Below are positions 26,281 through 36,148 of a DNA stretch of 64,000 nt, piece after piece. Origin of the DNA: [Clostridium] scindens ATCC 35704 (GTDB lineage Bacteria > Bacillota > Clostridia > Lachnospirales > Lachnospiraceae); the NCBI RefSeq assembly GCF_004295125.1, contig NZ_CP036170.1, positions 3,226,501 to 3,290,500 of the forward strand, read 5' to 3'. Both the position numbers and the translations under genes were made by a program. The notes beneath the pieces are model-generated. The model ran no database searches and was not told the DNA's origin. It saw only the letters and a program-made list of their open reading frames with translations. Positions within the stretch are counted from its first letter, which is position 1. Each line of letters opens with the position of its first letter.

Positions 26281-26880
26281 CTAAATCACTTTGAATTTCT
26301 TATCCCGGATCAGCCCGCATCCTGCCTCTTCCTCTACCAGCGCTTCGGTCTTAAAGACCCGCTCCTCGTTTTCCACTTTCAGGCTGTACGTGTTCCATAC
26401 CCTACCGTCTTTTTGGACAGACTTCAGGCGCTCAAGGCTTACGCCGCACCCGTTCATAATCCCCGTAATTGGCAATCTGCTCCATGACAACACCCTTTAC
26501 GCCGGTCTCTTCTTCTAATTCTCGCATGGCCGTATCTTCCAGATTCTCCCGCAAGTCGATAAAGCCTCCCGGCAGCGCCCACAGCCCGATGCTTGGATGG
26601 TTTCCACGGAATTCCTCCGAAATACACTTGAAGATAAGTGACCGCCTGCCCGAATACCTCCCCCGGCGTCCCCATGGCCCTAAGGATTGCCGGAGCCAGA
26701 AGGATGCCCGCTGCGGTCAGGATGATCCCTGCTCCCATCGCGATCGCAATCATCGTATGGACTGCCTTCCTTACGCCCTCCTTATCCCGGGCACCGAAAA
26801 ATTGGGAGATGACGACGCCGGCGCCGGCAGACGCGCCAATGCAGAATCAGCGGAATGGAAAAAAACAGTATCTTCCGCCA
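26281..26880 (-). pseudogene. Composite remnant: MATE transporter fragment, Nudix hydrolase fragment, unknown tail
   Basis: Three pieces lie head to tail on the minus strand in different frames. About 26620-26880 encodes the N-terminal part of a MATE exporter (ILFFSIPLIL, then in a shifted frame GAGVVISQFFGARDKEGVRK and MGTPGEVFGQAVTYLQVYF). From 26611 to 26432 a Nudix fragment has an intact Nudix box, GGFIDLRE then RELEEETGV, and stops at 26432. From about 26431 to 26281 a third frame encodes LERLKSVQKDGRVWNTYSLK and ends FKVI; I do not recognise it. Junctions look like deletions. No part has a full gene. Confidence 0.8.
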
Positions 26881-26992
26881 AATTTTTTCATGCTTTTTTT
26901 CCTTTGTAAATATCTTTCCTTACGATTCGCCTCTTTTGAAGCAAAAAAAGACTTTCAGAAGATGTAATCTCCTGCAAGCCTTTGAATATCAA

Positions 26993-27064
26993 GCTGCCGA
27001 GCGGAATCGAACCGCCGACCTCCGCCTTACCAAGGCGACGCTCTACCGACTGAGCCACGGCAGC
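26993..27064 (-). tRNA. tRNA-Thr (GGU anticodon)
   Basis: A 72-nucleotide cloverleaf on the minus strand. The acceptor is GCTGCCG / CGGCAGC, the D arm TGGCTCAGTCGGTAGAGC, the anticodon loop TTGGTAA gives GGT (reads ACC), and the T arm contains GGTTCGATTCC. CCA is not encoded. It lies downstream of sigH with its own promoter. Confidence 0.96.
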
Positions 27065-27090
27065 ATGCATATGTGATATGCAACGTTAAT

Positions 27091-27120
27091 AATATACAAT
27101 ATATTGGGTAGATTTGTCAA
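27091..27120 (-). promoter_or_regulatory. Promoter of tRNA-Thr
   Basis: TTGACA (27115-27120) and TATATT (27091-27096) on the minus strand are 18 bases apart, about 27 bases upstream of the tRNA. Confidence 0.7.
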
Positions 27121-27145
27121 TATCCTTTCGACGATTTTCCAACTT

Positions 27146-27757
27146 TTATTTTTCCAGTTCCTTTTCCAGTATCTTCTCCGTCTTGTTCTTAATCCGCTGG
27201 AGCGCATTGTCAATCGTCTTGGGGCTCTTGTCCAGGAGTTTTGCAATTGTCTTATAATCGGTACCCAGAAGATGCAGGTACAGCACCCGGTTCTCCAGGG
27301 CGCTGAGATTCTCTTCCAGCTTGCTTTCCAGCAGCATGGCATATTCCCTGCTGACCAACAGTTCCTCCGGGTTGCTCTCGCCTCCTGCTTCCATGGTCTC
27401 AATCAAGGATACCTTCTCATCATTCTTCTCATAGAGAGAGATATAAGTGTTCAAAGGACTGTGCTTTTTCCGCTTAGATGCCTCGATGGCCGAATACATC
27501 TGACGGGTAATGCAGAGTTTTGCAAAACTGTAAAACGACGTCTCCTGTCGCACATCATAATCCTGCACAGCCTTAAAAAGGCCGATCATGCCCTCCTGGA
27601 TCAGGTCGTCATTCTCTCCGCCCAGCAGGTACATGGCGTTCGCTTCTTTCCGTACCAGGTTCTTATATTTTTCCATGACATAGTCGATCACGGTCTTGTC
27701 CCCGTCACGGAGCCTGCAAATCAACTGCTCGTCCGTCATCTGCTCGAATTTAGCCAT
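27146..27757 (-). CDS. sigH: RNA polymerase sigma factor SigH
   Basis: A 203-residue sigma-70 family protein. Region 2 is at about 10-90 (DDLIQEGMIGLFKAVQDYD), and region 4 is near the C-terminus (NRVLYLHLLGTDYKTIAKLLDKSPKTIDNAL). Its place after rlmB matches the conserved Firmicutes order, where this factor drives entry into sporulation and stationary phase. The start has GAGAGGATACGT upstream. The gene yacP, found between rlmB and sigH in Bacillus, is missing. Confidence 0.93.
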   Translation of the reverse strand: MAKFEQMTDEQLICRLRDGDKTVIDYVMEKYKNLVRKEANAMYLLGGENDDLIQEGMIGLFKAVQDYDVRQETSFYSFAKLCITRQMYSAIEASKRKKHSPLNTYISLYEKNDEKVSLIETMEAGGESNPEELLVSREYAMLLESKLEENLSALENRVLYLHLLGTDYKTIAKLLDKSPKTIDNALQRIKNKTEKILEKELEK

Positions 27758-27786
27758 ACGTATCCTCTCTTTCCAGCCAGGAATCT

Positions 27787-28539
27787 CTACTTTCTTCTCT
27801 GTCTGACGATCTCATAGGCCAGTACGCCTGCCGCCACCGATGCGTTCAGGGAGTCGATGTCCCCATTCATCGGAATACGGGCGGTGAAGTCGCAGGTTTC
27901 CTTCACTAGGCGGCTGACGCCCTCGCCCTCATTGCCTATTATCAGGCCGATGGGGCCGGTCAGGTTCAGATCGTACATTTCCTCCCCGCCCATATCCGCG
28001 CAGACAAACCATAGCCCCTTTTCCTTCAGGGATTCCATCGTCTTGGCCAGATTGGTCACCTTGGCCACCGGCGTATAGTTAAGCGCGCCTGCGCTTGTCT
28101 TTGCCACCGTGGCTGTAAGCCCGACCGCACGGCGCTTCGGAATGATGACTCCATGGGCGCCTGCCAGATTAGCCGTACGGATGATAGCGCCCAGATTATG
28201 AGGGTCCTCGATATTGTCCAGCAGGATCAGAAACGGATCCTCCCCCTTGCTTTCTGCTAATTTAAGCATATCCTCCACATCCGCGTACTCGTAGGCCGCC
28301 GCATAGGCGATAACTCCCTGATGTCTTCCTGTCTCGGATATCTGGGACAGCCTTTCTTTGGTGACGAACTGAAGTATGGTATCATGCTTTTTGGCTTCCC
28401 GGACAATCGTCCTGATCGGCCCGTCCTGGCATCCATCCAGCACAAAGAGTTTGTCAATGGGCTTGCCGGAGCGGAATGCCTCCAACACCGCATTGCGCCC
28501 TTCTATGATATTTTCATTTATTTGCTTGTCTTCTTTCAT
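27787..28539 (-). CDS. rlmB: 23S rRNA (guanosine-2'-O)-methyltransferase RlmB (TrmH family)
   Basis: A 250-residue SPOUT methyltransferase. It has an N-terminal SpoU substrate-binding domain (ENIIEGRNAVLEAFRSG) and the catalytic motifs NLGAIIRTA, NEGEGVSRL and SLNASVAAGV that form the trefoil knot. It probably methylates G2251-equivalent in 23S rRNA. It lies 12 bases after mrnC. Confidence 0.93.
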   Translation of the reverse strand: MKEDKQINENIIEGRNAVLEAFRSGKPIDKLFVLDGCQDGPIRTIVREAKKHDTILQFVTKERLSQISETGRHQGVIAYAAAYEYADVEDMLKLAESKGEDPFLILLDNIEDPHNLGAIIRTANLAGAHGVIIPKRRAVGLTATVAKTSAGALNYTPVAKVTNLAKTMESLKEKGLWFVCADMGGEEMYDLNLTGPIGLIIGNEGEGVSRLVKETCDFTARIPMNGDIDSLNASVAAGVLAYEIVRQRRK

Positions 28540-28551
28540 TCTTAGAACTCC

Positions 28552-28998
28552 TTATATACATTCATCCATGCTCTCTAATCCTATTTTAACCAGTTCCAGC
28601 ATTCTTTTCCACTCTTTTTTCAAATATAGATACCCCATCAGCGCCTCAAAGCCGGTAGCCCTCCGGTAATCTGTGATGGACTGGTTCTTGGCCGGCGACA
28701 CGCTTTTGGCGTTTCTTCCCCTTTTAAAGACCGCATGCTCCTCTTCCGTCAGATGCTCCTGAATGGCGCGCATCATCTTAGACTGGGCGGATGCCTGAAC
28801 CCTCATGCTGGTCTCCTTGTGAAGTTTCTGTACCTGCCTGTTACCTTCATTGACTACCAGCGACTTGATGATCAGGTCATAGATGCTATCCCCGATATAT
28901 GCTAAAGTAAGAGGTGAATATTCCTTAATATCCACCTCTTTCATCTGGAACAGTTCCTGCATATAAGTGTCAAACTCCCACTTTACGCTTTTTTCCAT
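28552..28998 (-). CDS. mrnC: Mini-ribonuclease III
   Basis: A 148-residue RNase III catalytic domain without a double-stranded RNA-binding domain; it matures 23S rRNA in Firmicutes. The acidic signature is in [11 protein letters not shown], and [10 protein letters not shown] near the C-terminus is the second motif. The start overlaps the end of cysS by 16 bases, as in other clostridia. Confidence 0.92.
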   Translation of the reverse strand: MEKSVKWEFDTYMQELFQMKEVDIKEYSPLTLAYIGDSIYDLIIKSLVVNEGNRQVQKLHKETSMRVQASAQSKMMRAIQEHLTEEEHAVFKRGRNAKSVSPAKNQSITDYRRATGFEALMGYLYLKKEWKRMLELVKIGLESMDECI

Positions 28999-30389
28999 TT
29001 TACCCCTTCTCTTGTGTCTTCCAGCACAATGCCTTTTGCCAGCAATTCATCCCTGATCGCGTCTGCCCTTGCAAAATCCTTTGCCTTGCGGGCTGCCTGG
29101 CGCTCTTCTATCATCTTCTCGATATCCTCGGCCAGCATTTCTTCCTTCTTATCCACGATCAATCCCAGCACGTCTGTCAGCTTCACCAGAAGATCGAAGA
29201 GGTTCTGAAGGAACTCCTTGGACTTATCGGCATCCGCCGTCGTATTAATATATTTGACCAGGTCGAACACGGACGCGATGGCATCTGCCGTGTTAAAATC
29301 ATCATCCATTGCCCGTTCAAATTCCTGCACATATTCCGCCGTCTTTGCAAATGCCGCTTCTTCTTCCTGCGTCATAGACTCTGACTTGGCATTTCCAAGT
29401 AGAAACTTCAGGTTGTCAGCAGCATTGACGATCCGCTCCAGGCCGCTCTTGGACGCTTCCATCAGATCAGCGCTGAAATTCAGCGGGCTTCTGTAATGGG
29501 CGCTCAGCATGAAGAATCTCAGGATCTGAAGATCATACTGCTGGCTGATCTCCCGCACGGTGCGGAAGTTGCCCAGTGATTTGCTCATCTTGCGGTTGTC
29601 TATATTCAGGAATGCGTTATGCATCCAGTATTTCGCGAATTCCTTGCCATTAGCAGCCTCGCTCTGGGCGATCTCGTTTTCATGGTGAGGGAATACCAGG
29701 TCTTCCCCGCCTGCGTGGATATCAATCTGCTCGCCAAGGTATTTCTTGGACATCTCCGAGCACTCGATGTGCCATCCCGGACGGCCATCGCTCCATGGAG
29801 ACTCCCATGCAGGCTCCCCTTCCTTCTTTGGCTTCCACAATACGAAGTCCAATGGATCTTCCTTCTCATCCTCGCCTGTTACCAGAAGGGAACGCTCTCC
29901 CGAACGCAGGTCATCCAGATTCTTGTGGGACAGTTTGCCATATTCTTCAAATTTCCTGGTGCGATAGTATACGGTGCCGTTCTTCTCATAGGCATATCCT
30001 TTGTCAATCAAGGTCTGGATCATGTCAACCATGCCGCAGATCTCTTCCGTAGCCATGGGATTCTTGGTGGCCGGTTTAATATTCATGCCATCCATATCCT
30101 TCTTGCATTCCGCGATATAACGCTTGGAAATCTCGTCGGAAGATACCCCTTCTTCGATCGCCCTTTTGATAATCTTGTCATCTACATCCGTAAAGTTGGA
30201 AACATAATTTACATCGTAGCCTTTGTATTCAAAATATCTCCTCACCGTATCAAATACGATCATGGGCCTTGCATTTCCGATGTGAATGAAGTTATATACG
30301 GTAGGCCCGCATACGTACATCTTTACCTTTCCTTCCTCCAAAGGCACGAATTCTTCCTTCTGCTTGGACAGCGTGTTATACAGCTTCAT
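28983..30389 (-). CDS. cysS: Cysteinyl-tRNA synthetase
   Basis: A 468-residue class I synthetase. The zinc-binding Cys is near residue 27 in VCGPTVYNF, then HIGNARP as HIGH, and KMSKSLGNF for ATP. Length is normal. The start lies inside the end of cysE (14-base overlap), so the two are translationally coupled. Expression is controlled by the Cys T-box ahead of cysE. Confidence 0.96.
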   Translation of the reverse strand: MKLYNTLSKQKEEFVPLEEGKVKMYVCGPTVYNFIHIGNARPMIVFDTVRRYFEYKGYDVNYVSNFTDVDDKIIKRAIEEGVSSDEISKRYIAECKKDMDGMNIKPATKNPMATEEICGMVDMIQTLIDKGYAYEKNGTVYYRTRKFEEYGKLSHKNLDDLRSGERSLLVTGEDEKEDPLDFVLWKPKKEGEPAWESPWSDGRPGWHIECSEMSKKYLGEQIDIHAGGEDLVFPHHENEIAQSEAANGKEFAKYWMHNAFLNIDNRKMSKSLGNFRTVREISQQYDLQILRFFMLSAHYRSPLNFSADLMEASKSGLERIVNAADNLKFLLGNAKSESMTQEEEAAFAKTAEYVQEFERAMDDDFNTADAIASVFDLVKYINTTADADKSKEFLQNLFDLLVKLTDVLGLIVDKKEEMLAEDIEKMIEERQAARKAKDFARADAIRDELLAKGIVLEDTREGVKWKKA

Positions 30390-31089
30390 ATCTACTTTCT
30401 TCCTCCTTGTCTAATACTTCTATATTTTCCTCTTTCATGCACTTCATACGTCTTTCCATCTCCTGAAGCCTGGTGTGCAGCCTGATATTGTCTGCCTGCA
30501 GTTCCCGGATGTCATTGCTGATCGGATCCGGAAGATGGATCTGATCCATGTCAAGCCTTGGGATCTTCTGATCGCCCATCTTCACGATTCTTCCCGGAAC
30601 TCCCACCACCGTACAGTTGGGGGGAACCTCTTTGAGCACTACGCTTCCTGCGCCGATCTTCGAGTTTTCCCAAATGGTAAAGGACCCCAGGACTTTGGCT
30701 CCCGCGCTTACCATCACATTGTCCTTAAGAGTCGGGTGCCGCTTCCCCTGTTCCTTTCCCGTTCCACCAAGGGTGACTCCCTGATACAAGGTGACATTGT
30801 CCCCTATTTCTGCGGTCTCTCCGATGATCACGCCGCTTCCATGGTCGATAAAAAGGCCTCTCCCAATGGTCGCGCCCGGATGGATCTCGATCCCTGTCTT
30901 CCTCACCGCTCGCTGGGACACCCAACGCGCCAGGAAATAATGCTTTTTCAAATATAACTTGTGGGCCACCCTGTAACGCAGGATAGCCTTGAAGCTGGGA
31001 TACAGGAACACTTCCATATTCGACTTGATGGCCGGATCCCGTTCCCGGATCACCTGAATCTCTTCCTTGATGTAGGATATCATGCCCAT
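30376..31089 (-). CDS. cysE: Serine O-acetyltransferase
   Basis: A 237-residue enzyme that makes O-acetylserine for cysteine synthesis. A short N-terminal helical part precedes a left-handed beta-helix with hexapeptide repeats ([20 protein letters not shown]), including the catalytic His in DHGSG. A C-terminal helix of about 50 charged residues exceeds the minimal enzyme and may form a coiled coil. It is the first gene of the cysE-cysS-mrnC-rlmB-sigH operon. Confidence 0.94.
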   Translation of the reverse strand: MGMISYIKEEIQVIRERDPAIKSNMEVFLYPSFKAILRYRVAHKLYLKKHYFLARWVSQRAVRKTGIEIHPGATIGRGLFIDHGSGVIIGETAEIGDNVTLYQGVTLGGTGKEQGKRHPTLKDNVMVSAGAKVLGSFTIWENSKIGAGSVVLKEVPPNCTVVGVPGRIVKMGDQKIPRLDMDQIHLPDPISNDIRELQADNIRLHTRLQEMERRMKCMKEENIEVLDKEEESRYEAV

Positions 31090-31134
31090 AAAACCCTCTC
31101 CTTCTAATCATAGGGAACTTTGTTCCCCATTGCA

Positions 31135-31400
31135 TAAAAAAAACTCCGTCTCTTATGCAAGAGACGGAGTATATCCGCGGTTCCACTCTTATAGAGGACA
31201 TTCGTGCACAAAAACATCCTCCACCTTGGTACACGTAACGTGTGTAATCCCGTACCTGGCTACTTGCCGCACGCGTTCGCCAAATCGACTCCCGGATGCA
31301 CTTCACAGATACTTCCCTTAAAACTGCTTTCAGCCGGTGACAGTTTCTCTCTTTCAGTTCCATAGCCTGCTACTCTTTCCGTTCAGCGTCTTTTTTCTGT
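31135..31400 (-). promoter_or_regulatory. T-box leader, cysteine specifier (UGC)
   Basis: The minus-strand leader has AGAGAGAAACTG...GGCTGAAAGC in stem I. The segment GAAG-TGC-ATCCGGGAG puts the specifier UGC (Cys) at 31298-31300. The T-box AGAGTGGAACCGCGG is at 31175-31189. The terminator stem CTCCGTCTCTT / AAGAGACGGAG is followed by U8 (31135-31143). It sits about 50 bases ahead of cysE, matching control of Cys synthesis and charging. Confidence 0.95.
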
Positions 31401-31409
31401 ATAGGATAT

Positions 31410-31438
31410 ATAATATGTGAAAACGTAATATTTGTCAA
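31410..31438 (-). promoter_or_regulatory. Promoter of the cysE operon
   Basis: TTGACA (31433-31438) and TATTAT (31410-31415) on the minus strand have a 17-base spacer. The start point should be near 31402, at the T-box leader. Confidence 0.82.
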
Positions 31439-31467
31439 CACAATTTTCTTAAGGCATGGCCTTATAT

Positions 31468-33549
31468 TTATTTTAATCGGAACCGCAGTTCTGCCTTGAA
31501 CAGGTCTGCCTCTGTCGTTATCTTAAGCTTTCCGCCCTGCAATTCTGTAAAACTCTTGACGATCGCAAGGCCCAGGCCGCTGCCTTCCGTATTCCTTGCA
31601 GAGTCTCCCCGCACGAAGCGTTCTGTGATCTCTTCTGAATCAAAATTCAGTTCCGCAGCCGAGATATTCTTCATCCTTACGACCGCTTCCTGGCCTTCCT
31701 GGCCGATTTCTATATAGACCCTTGTATTCGGCATGGAATATTTGATGATATTAGCCAGCAGATTTTCAAAAATCCGGTAGGTCTTCTGGCTGTCCAGCGG
31801 GGCGATCAGTTTCTCCTTGGGATAGGCACAACGCAATTCCAGGCCTGCCTCCTGAATCTTATCTTCCAGTTCCAGCTTCACCTGCTTAAACAGGTTGGAC
31901 ACGTCTATGTCCATGATATCCAGCGTGACATTCTTGCTGCTGGCCTTGCTGATCTCGAAAAGATCCTCGATCAGCACCTTCAGCCGGAGGGACTTTCTCT
32001 CCAGAACCTGAATATAATCCTGGCGCTTTTCCTCGTCCTTTTCTTCCTTCAGAAGATTGACGTAGGTTATGATCGCCGTCAGCGGAGTCTTCAGGTCATG
32101 GGAGACATTGGTGATCAGTTCCGTCTTCATGCGCTGGCTCTTTACCTCTTCGTCCACCGCTTTTTTGAATCCTGACTGGATCTTCTGTATCTCTGCCTTA
32201 AATGGGTTGAATACGCCCAGATCGTCGGTAATGCTGGCATCCAGATTTCCTTCCGCGATCTCGTTGGTAGACTGAAGCAGCAACGCATACTTTTCCTTCA
32301 AATCATTAAAATATTTCCTCAGTACGAAGAACAGCAGCACCGAATAGATGATCAGCGCCATGATTCCAAAGAACCACATCGAGCAGATGAACACAAGAAT
32401 CACAAAGTTGCAAGCAACAATCTTCAATATAGTCCTGTTATTCTTCTCGCTGAAATCAATGTTATCGAAGGAGTGGTAAAGTCGATCCAGCCATCCCTTC
32501 ACCTTGCCCGCTATCCAATGCCATCCCCGCTTGATATATTTCCAAGATGGAACGAGGAAGGTGCGTTCCTTCACATAACGTTTTCCTCCAAGGGTGAACA
32601 CCTGGCGGAGGCATCCCGCCGTCCAGTATACGATGCCGAATATCACGATCCAGCACAGTACATCGATAAACATCACGCGGCCTTCATTTCTGATAAACAT
32701 GTAGCCGCAGTTGTTGCCAAGCGTTGCGGCCATCATGCCAAATACGATCGCTACTGCCTCAAAAGGCGCCCTGAACACCAATTCATTCCCTGTATTTAAA
32801 GATTTAAGAAATGGGTACAGAAAAGCTGCTATCGCTACGGCTGCCATAAGGATCGTAATCAGGCCTACTGCCTCTCCCGGCGTATAGAAGCCGCTGTAGT
32901 ATTCATTATCCATATATTTATCAATATTTTCTTCGGTCATTGCGTAGATATAGGTTCTGTTCTTCGGTCTTTCCAGATCATGCTCGTTTTCAAGCCTGGA
33001 AAAAATATTGTCATACTTGGAATCGTCCATATTTCCGATCACTTTACGCAGCTCGATGCTCTGGTCCTCCTTGTATTCCCCCTTTGCAATCTTGGCATCA
33101 ATGGTACCATTCTTATCATAGGTGATCACAATTCCAAGCGCATAAGAGGAAAGCGTCTTATCTGTCAGGCTGGTTCCGGAATTTGCCGTGCTTTTTGTCA
33201 CTAGTTTCCCGTCCTCGTCTTCCACCCGGTAGTCAAGATACGGGTACAGTTCTTCAAAATCGTACAAAAATGTCGGCTCATTTTCCTCCAGCATTTCTTT
33301 GACTTCTTCTGCCGTATCTTCTCCGTCTTCCTCACTGTTCTCCATATTATAGAGAAGATACCCGGCTCCTATGAATTTCTCCATGAAATTGCTGGAACAG
33401 ACGGCTGATTTGTCTATGCTTTCCTGGCCCTTCGCGGTCTGCCTGTAGTATCTTGGATATTGCTGTATCACAGCCATTGCAGGCACAAATATGGTTAATG
33501 CAATCAGTATGACTGCAAGTTTATGCTTGTTTTTCAATTTTGTATCCAA
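31468..33549 (-). CDS. Sensor histidine kinase, large membrane type
   Basis: A 693-residue kinase. There is one N-terminal membrane segment (12-30), an extracellular domain of about 190 residues, then several membrane segments (about 225-415), a HAMP-like linker, HisKA with the phosphorylated His484 in NVSHDLKTPLTAI, and an ATPase domain ending in GSGLGLAIVKSF. The central membrane block with several spans is unusual for this class and may sense a membrane signal. It overlaps the response regulator gene by 29 bases. Confidence 0.92.
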   Translation of the reverse strand: MDTKLKNKHKLAVILIALTIFVPAMAVIQQYPRYYRQTAKGQESIDKSAVCSSNFMEKFIGAGYLLYNMENSEEDGEDTAEEVKEMLEENEPTFLYDFEELYPYLDYRVEDEDGKLVTKSTANSGTSLTDKTLSSYALGIVITYDKNGTIDAKIAKGEYKEDQSIELRKVIGNMDDSKYDNIFSRLENEHDLERPKNRTYIYAMTEENIDKYMDNEYYSGFYTPGEAVGLITILMAAVAIAAFLYPFLKSLNTGNELVFRAPFEAVAIVFGMMAATLGNNCGYMFIRNEGRVMFIDVLCWIVIFGIVYWTAGCLRQVFTLGGKRYVKERTFLVPSWKYIKRGWHWIAGKVKGWLDRLYHSFDNIDFSEKNNRTILKIVACNFVILVFICSMWFFGIMALIIYSVLLFFVLRKYFNDLKEKYALLLQSTNEIAEGNLDASITDDLGVFNPFKAEIQKIQSGFKKAVDEEVKSQRMKTELITNVSHDLKTPLTAIITYVNLLKEEKDEEKRQDYIQVLERKSLRLKVLIEDLFEISKASSKNVTLDIMDIDVSNLFKQVKLELEDKIQEAGLELRCAYPKEKLIAPLDSQKTYRIFENLLANIIKYSMPNTRVYIEIGQEGQEAVVRMKNISAAELNFDSEEITERFVRGDSARNTEGSGLGLAIVKSFTELQGGKLKITTEADLFKAELRFRLK

Positions 33550-34228
33550 CTCCCCACACCACCTTCAAATATTTTGGCTCTTTCGGATTGATTTCTATTT
33601 TCTCACGGATATTTCTTACATGGACCATAATGGTATCCGTATTTACCGCCCGCTCATTCCACACGCGCTCGTAGATCTCCTCCGCGGAGAACACTCTTCC
33701 CGGATTCTTCATCAGAAGCAGCAGTATCTTGTACTCCATAGGCGTCATCTTTACCGACTCGCCATCCACCGTCACCTCTACCGTATCTTCATTAATCTCA
33801 AGGCCCCCTATAGTATAGACGCTTGAGGAGGCTTCCCTCTGGTTCAGCTTCTCGGCAAACTTGCGGTAGCGCCTCAGTTGGGAATTGACCCTTGCCAGCA
33901 GTTCCATCGGGGTAAACGGCTTGGTCACATAGTCGTCGGCTCCCATATTAAGTCCCATGATCTTATCCACTTCTTCTGATTTGGCGGACAGGAAAATTAC
34001 CGGAAAGTCGTACTTTTCCCTAAGCTTGATCGTCATCTGGATGCCGTCCATCCTTGGCATCATCACATCCACGATAGCCAGATGGATCTCTTCCTTCTCG
34101 ATTATCTTCAGCCCTTCCACTCCATCCGCCGCCTGAAACACCTGGTATCCCTGGCTCTTCAGATATATCTCCACACCTTCGCGTATCTCCTTGTCATCTT
34201 CTACTATCAGCACATGATTCATTTCCAT
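33521..34228 (-). CDS. Response regulator, OmpR/PhoB family
   Basis: A 235-residue protein. The receiver domain has the acidic pocket EDD at 10-12, the phosphorylated Asp54 in IVDVMMPRMDG, and Lys in TKPFTP. A winged-helix DNA-binding domain (about 135-232) ends with the VWGVGYKIE signature. It is partner of the overlapping histidine kinase. The target genes are unknown; the adjacent lipid cluster is a candidate. Confidence 0.95.
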   Translation of the reverse strand: MEMNHVLIVEDDKEIREGVEIYLKSQGYQVFQAADGVEGLKIIEKEEIHLAIVDVMMPRMDGIQMTIKLREKYDFPVIFLSAKSEEVDKIMGLNMGADDYVTKPFTPMELLARVNSQLRRYRKFAEKLNQREASSSVYTIGGLEINEDTVEVTVDGESVKMTPMEYKILLLLMKNPGRVFSAEEIYERVWNERAVNTDTIMVHVRNIREKIEINPKEPKYLKVVWGVGYKIEKQA

Positions 34229-34264
34229 CTCTTTATATATTCCTTTCCCTGTCTTTTCAGTCGT

Positions 34265-34909
34265 CTATTCCAGCACGCCTGCTGCCATTATACTACATTC
34301 GGACTCTTTCTGGTATACCCTTATCCTAGGTGCCTTCTGACAGGAGGCAACGTCATAGTCGTCGAAGCGGACCGTGATCCGGGAAAACGGAAGCGGAATA
34401 CGGTAGTGGTCCCAGCGATTTCGAAGGGAGATCTTTCTGGAGTAAGACAGGGTGACTCCGGTGAGCCTTGCATTACTCTTTTCTGACAGGAAATATATCA
34501 GTTTCTTTGGAATATGCCTTGGTCCCAGCGGGCCATCCATGGCGATCGCCACGCTCCTCGTATCATTTTCCATAGACTTTAGTATCTCCTTAAGCGTGCC
34601 CGCGTTGCAAAAACCATAGCCGATCCTTACCGCGTCCCCGCCGGCCTTTTCCAGAAGGTACTGGACATATTCCCCTCTTTCATCTGCGGTCACCAGGACA
34701 GAGACCTCCCCTCCCTGACGGGAAATATGCGATAGCACCAGGTTCATCGCAAAACTGTCCTCATGCCAGAACCCTACGATATTATGGAAAGCAAACTGCT
34801 CCGGCTGCTGATACTGGATGCGCACCGTTTTCTCAAGACACTTTAAATAGCCGTAGAAAAGACGACACAGTATGGCCCTTTTCATAGATCTGGCTTTCTC
34901 CATATCCAT
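34265..34909 (-). CDS. DUF374 acyltransferase-like protein
   Basis: A 214-residue protein of the DUF374 (lysophospholipid acyltransferase-like) family. The family positions are FWHEDSF (His motif), MDGPLGPRHIPKK and the C-terminal WDHYRIPLPFSR. The family is proposed to transfer acyl groups to lipid-like acceptors; the acceptor is unknown here. It overlaps the glycosyltransferase gene by 77 bases from the ATG at 34909; the ATG at 34885 is an alternative start. The overlap and shared context suggest glycolipid synthesis. Confidence 0.78.
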   Translation of the reverse strand: MDMEKARSMKRAILCRLFYGYLKCLEKTVRIQYQQPEQFAFHNIVGFWHEDSFAMNLVLSHISRQGGEVSVLVTADERGEYVQYLLEKAGGDAVRIGYGFCNAGTLKEILKSMENDTRSVAIAMDGPLGPRHIPKKLIYFLSEKSNARLTGVTLSYSRKISLRNRWDHYRIPLPFSRITVRFDDYDVASCQKAPRIRVYQKESECSIMAAGVLE

Positions 34910-36101
34910 ATTTTTCTTCTCTCCTTTCTAATACCCTGCGGTAATTCTCTTCTGCCTGGGCAGCAATATAACTCATCCGGTAATTTTCCGCCTTCTTCTT
35001 CGCCTCTATCTTAAGCCTCGCCATATTATCCGGATCGGATAGCATCCCGGCAACGCAAGAAGCAAATTCCTTCTCATCTTCTTTTGCCAGATATCCATTG
35101 CATCCGTCGCTTACGATGTCATCGACTCCGCAGGCGCTTATGGCTGCCACCGGGAGACCGGAAGCCATGGCTTCTGCCAGCACGATTCCCTGGGTCTCGG
35201 ACTTTGAGGCAAATACAAAGGCATCGCAGGCCTGCAGATAGTTCCTGACTTCATCGTTGGGAATCTGGCCTATGAAACTTACCACATCCTCGATTCCTAA
35301 CTCCTTAACGTAGGCTGCAATCCCTGCCCGCTCCGCTCCATCGCCCACTACCACCAGCCGGACATTCCCTTCTGTCTGCGACTTTAACTGGTACATGCAG
35401 CGCATCAGGAAGTACAGGTTCTTCTCCTTATCCAGCCGCGACACCGTGCATAGAAGATGTTCTCCTCCACCTAAATACCGTTTCCTGATGGCCTCCGCCT
35501 GTTCCTTATCTTCTTCAAAGGATTCCTTTGCAAGCCCTGTAGGAAGAACCCTGACCGGCGTCTTGATCTTCTGCCCTCTCAGATAGTCCGCCATTCCTCT
35601 CGACGGCGCAATAACCATATCGCAACGCTTCATGTAGTTGGCCATATAATAGGGCAGCATCTTCTTTCCCTGCCTGAGGATATGGCCCTTGATCGCCTCC
35701 TGACCGCTTTCTTCCGAAAAAAGTTTAATATAATGCAGATACTCTTCATATCTCGTATGGTAGGTATATACCAGCGGAATCTTATACTTCCGGCTAAGGT
35801 GGACAGCCACATTTCCGATCAGCATAGGCTGATGCACATGGATCAGGTCAAATTGGCGCCACCGGAATTCCTGATTGATGCGGGCATCCAGGATATTGGG
35901 GATAGCCATTCCGTTCTTCATCCTTTTTTCACAGGAGCGGTACCGTATGACATCCTCCTCCCAGTATTCGTCCTCATATTCCGGGGCGAATATGCACACT
36001 TCATGTCCTCTTTTGCGCAAACTCTGCGAAAGACGCTCAACGGATATGGGAACGCCTCCTATAAAAGGCTTGTAATTGTTTGTCATCATTGCGATCTTCA
36101 T
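34833..36101 (-). CDS. Family 4 glycosyltransferase (glycolipid type)
   Basis: A 422-residue GT-B enzyme. The N-terminal acceptor domain begins MKIAMMTNNYKPFIGGVP, and HVHQPMLIG is typical of diacylglycerol glycosyltransferases. The C-terminal donor domain has the EX7E motif in ETQGIVLAEAMASGLP. A cytosolic enzyme acting at the membrane, it probably adds a hexose to diacylglycerol or a glycolipid. The start at 36101 is preferred because GGGAGG precedes it. It is coupled to the DUF374 gene and follows the DedA gene. Confidence 0.88.
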   Translation of the reverse strand: MKIAMMTNNYKPFIGGVPISVERLSQSLRKRGHEVCIFAPEYEDEYWEEDVIRYRSCEKRMKNGMAIPNILDARINQEFRWRQFDLIHVHQPMLIGNVAVHLSRKYKIPLVYTYHTRYEEYLHYIKLFSEESGQEAIKGHILRQGKKMLPYYMANYMKRCDMVIAPSRGMADYLRGQKIKTPVRVLPTGLAKESFEEDKEQAEAIRKRYLGGGEHLLCTVSRLDKEKNLYFLMRCMYQLKSQTEGNVRLVVVGDGAERAGIAAYVKELGIEDVVSFIGQIPNDEVRNYLQACDAFVFASKSETQGIVLAEAMASGLPVAAISACGVDDIVSDGCNGYLAKEDEKEFASCVAGMLSDPDNMARLKIEAKKKAENYRMSYIAAQAEENYRRVLERREEKYGYGESQIYEKGHTVSSFLRLFKVS

Positions 36102-36148
36102 GTCGATTCCTCCCATTCTCATCTATTTCTATAAATCCCTATCACTCC

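Noticed and set aside
29619-30485. 288-codon plus-strand frame opposite cysS
   Set aside because: Shadow of the cysS gene; no start signal and no recognisable domain.
30725-31363. Long minus-strand frame of 212 codons overlapping cysE and its leader
   Set aside because: It runs through the Cys T-box and the first half of cysE in another frame and resembles no protein; the cysE frame is clearly the real one.
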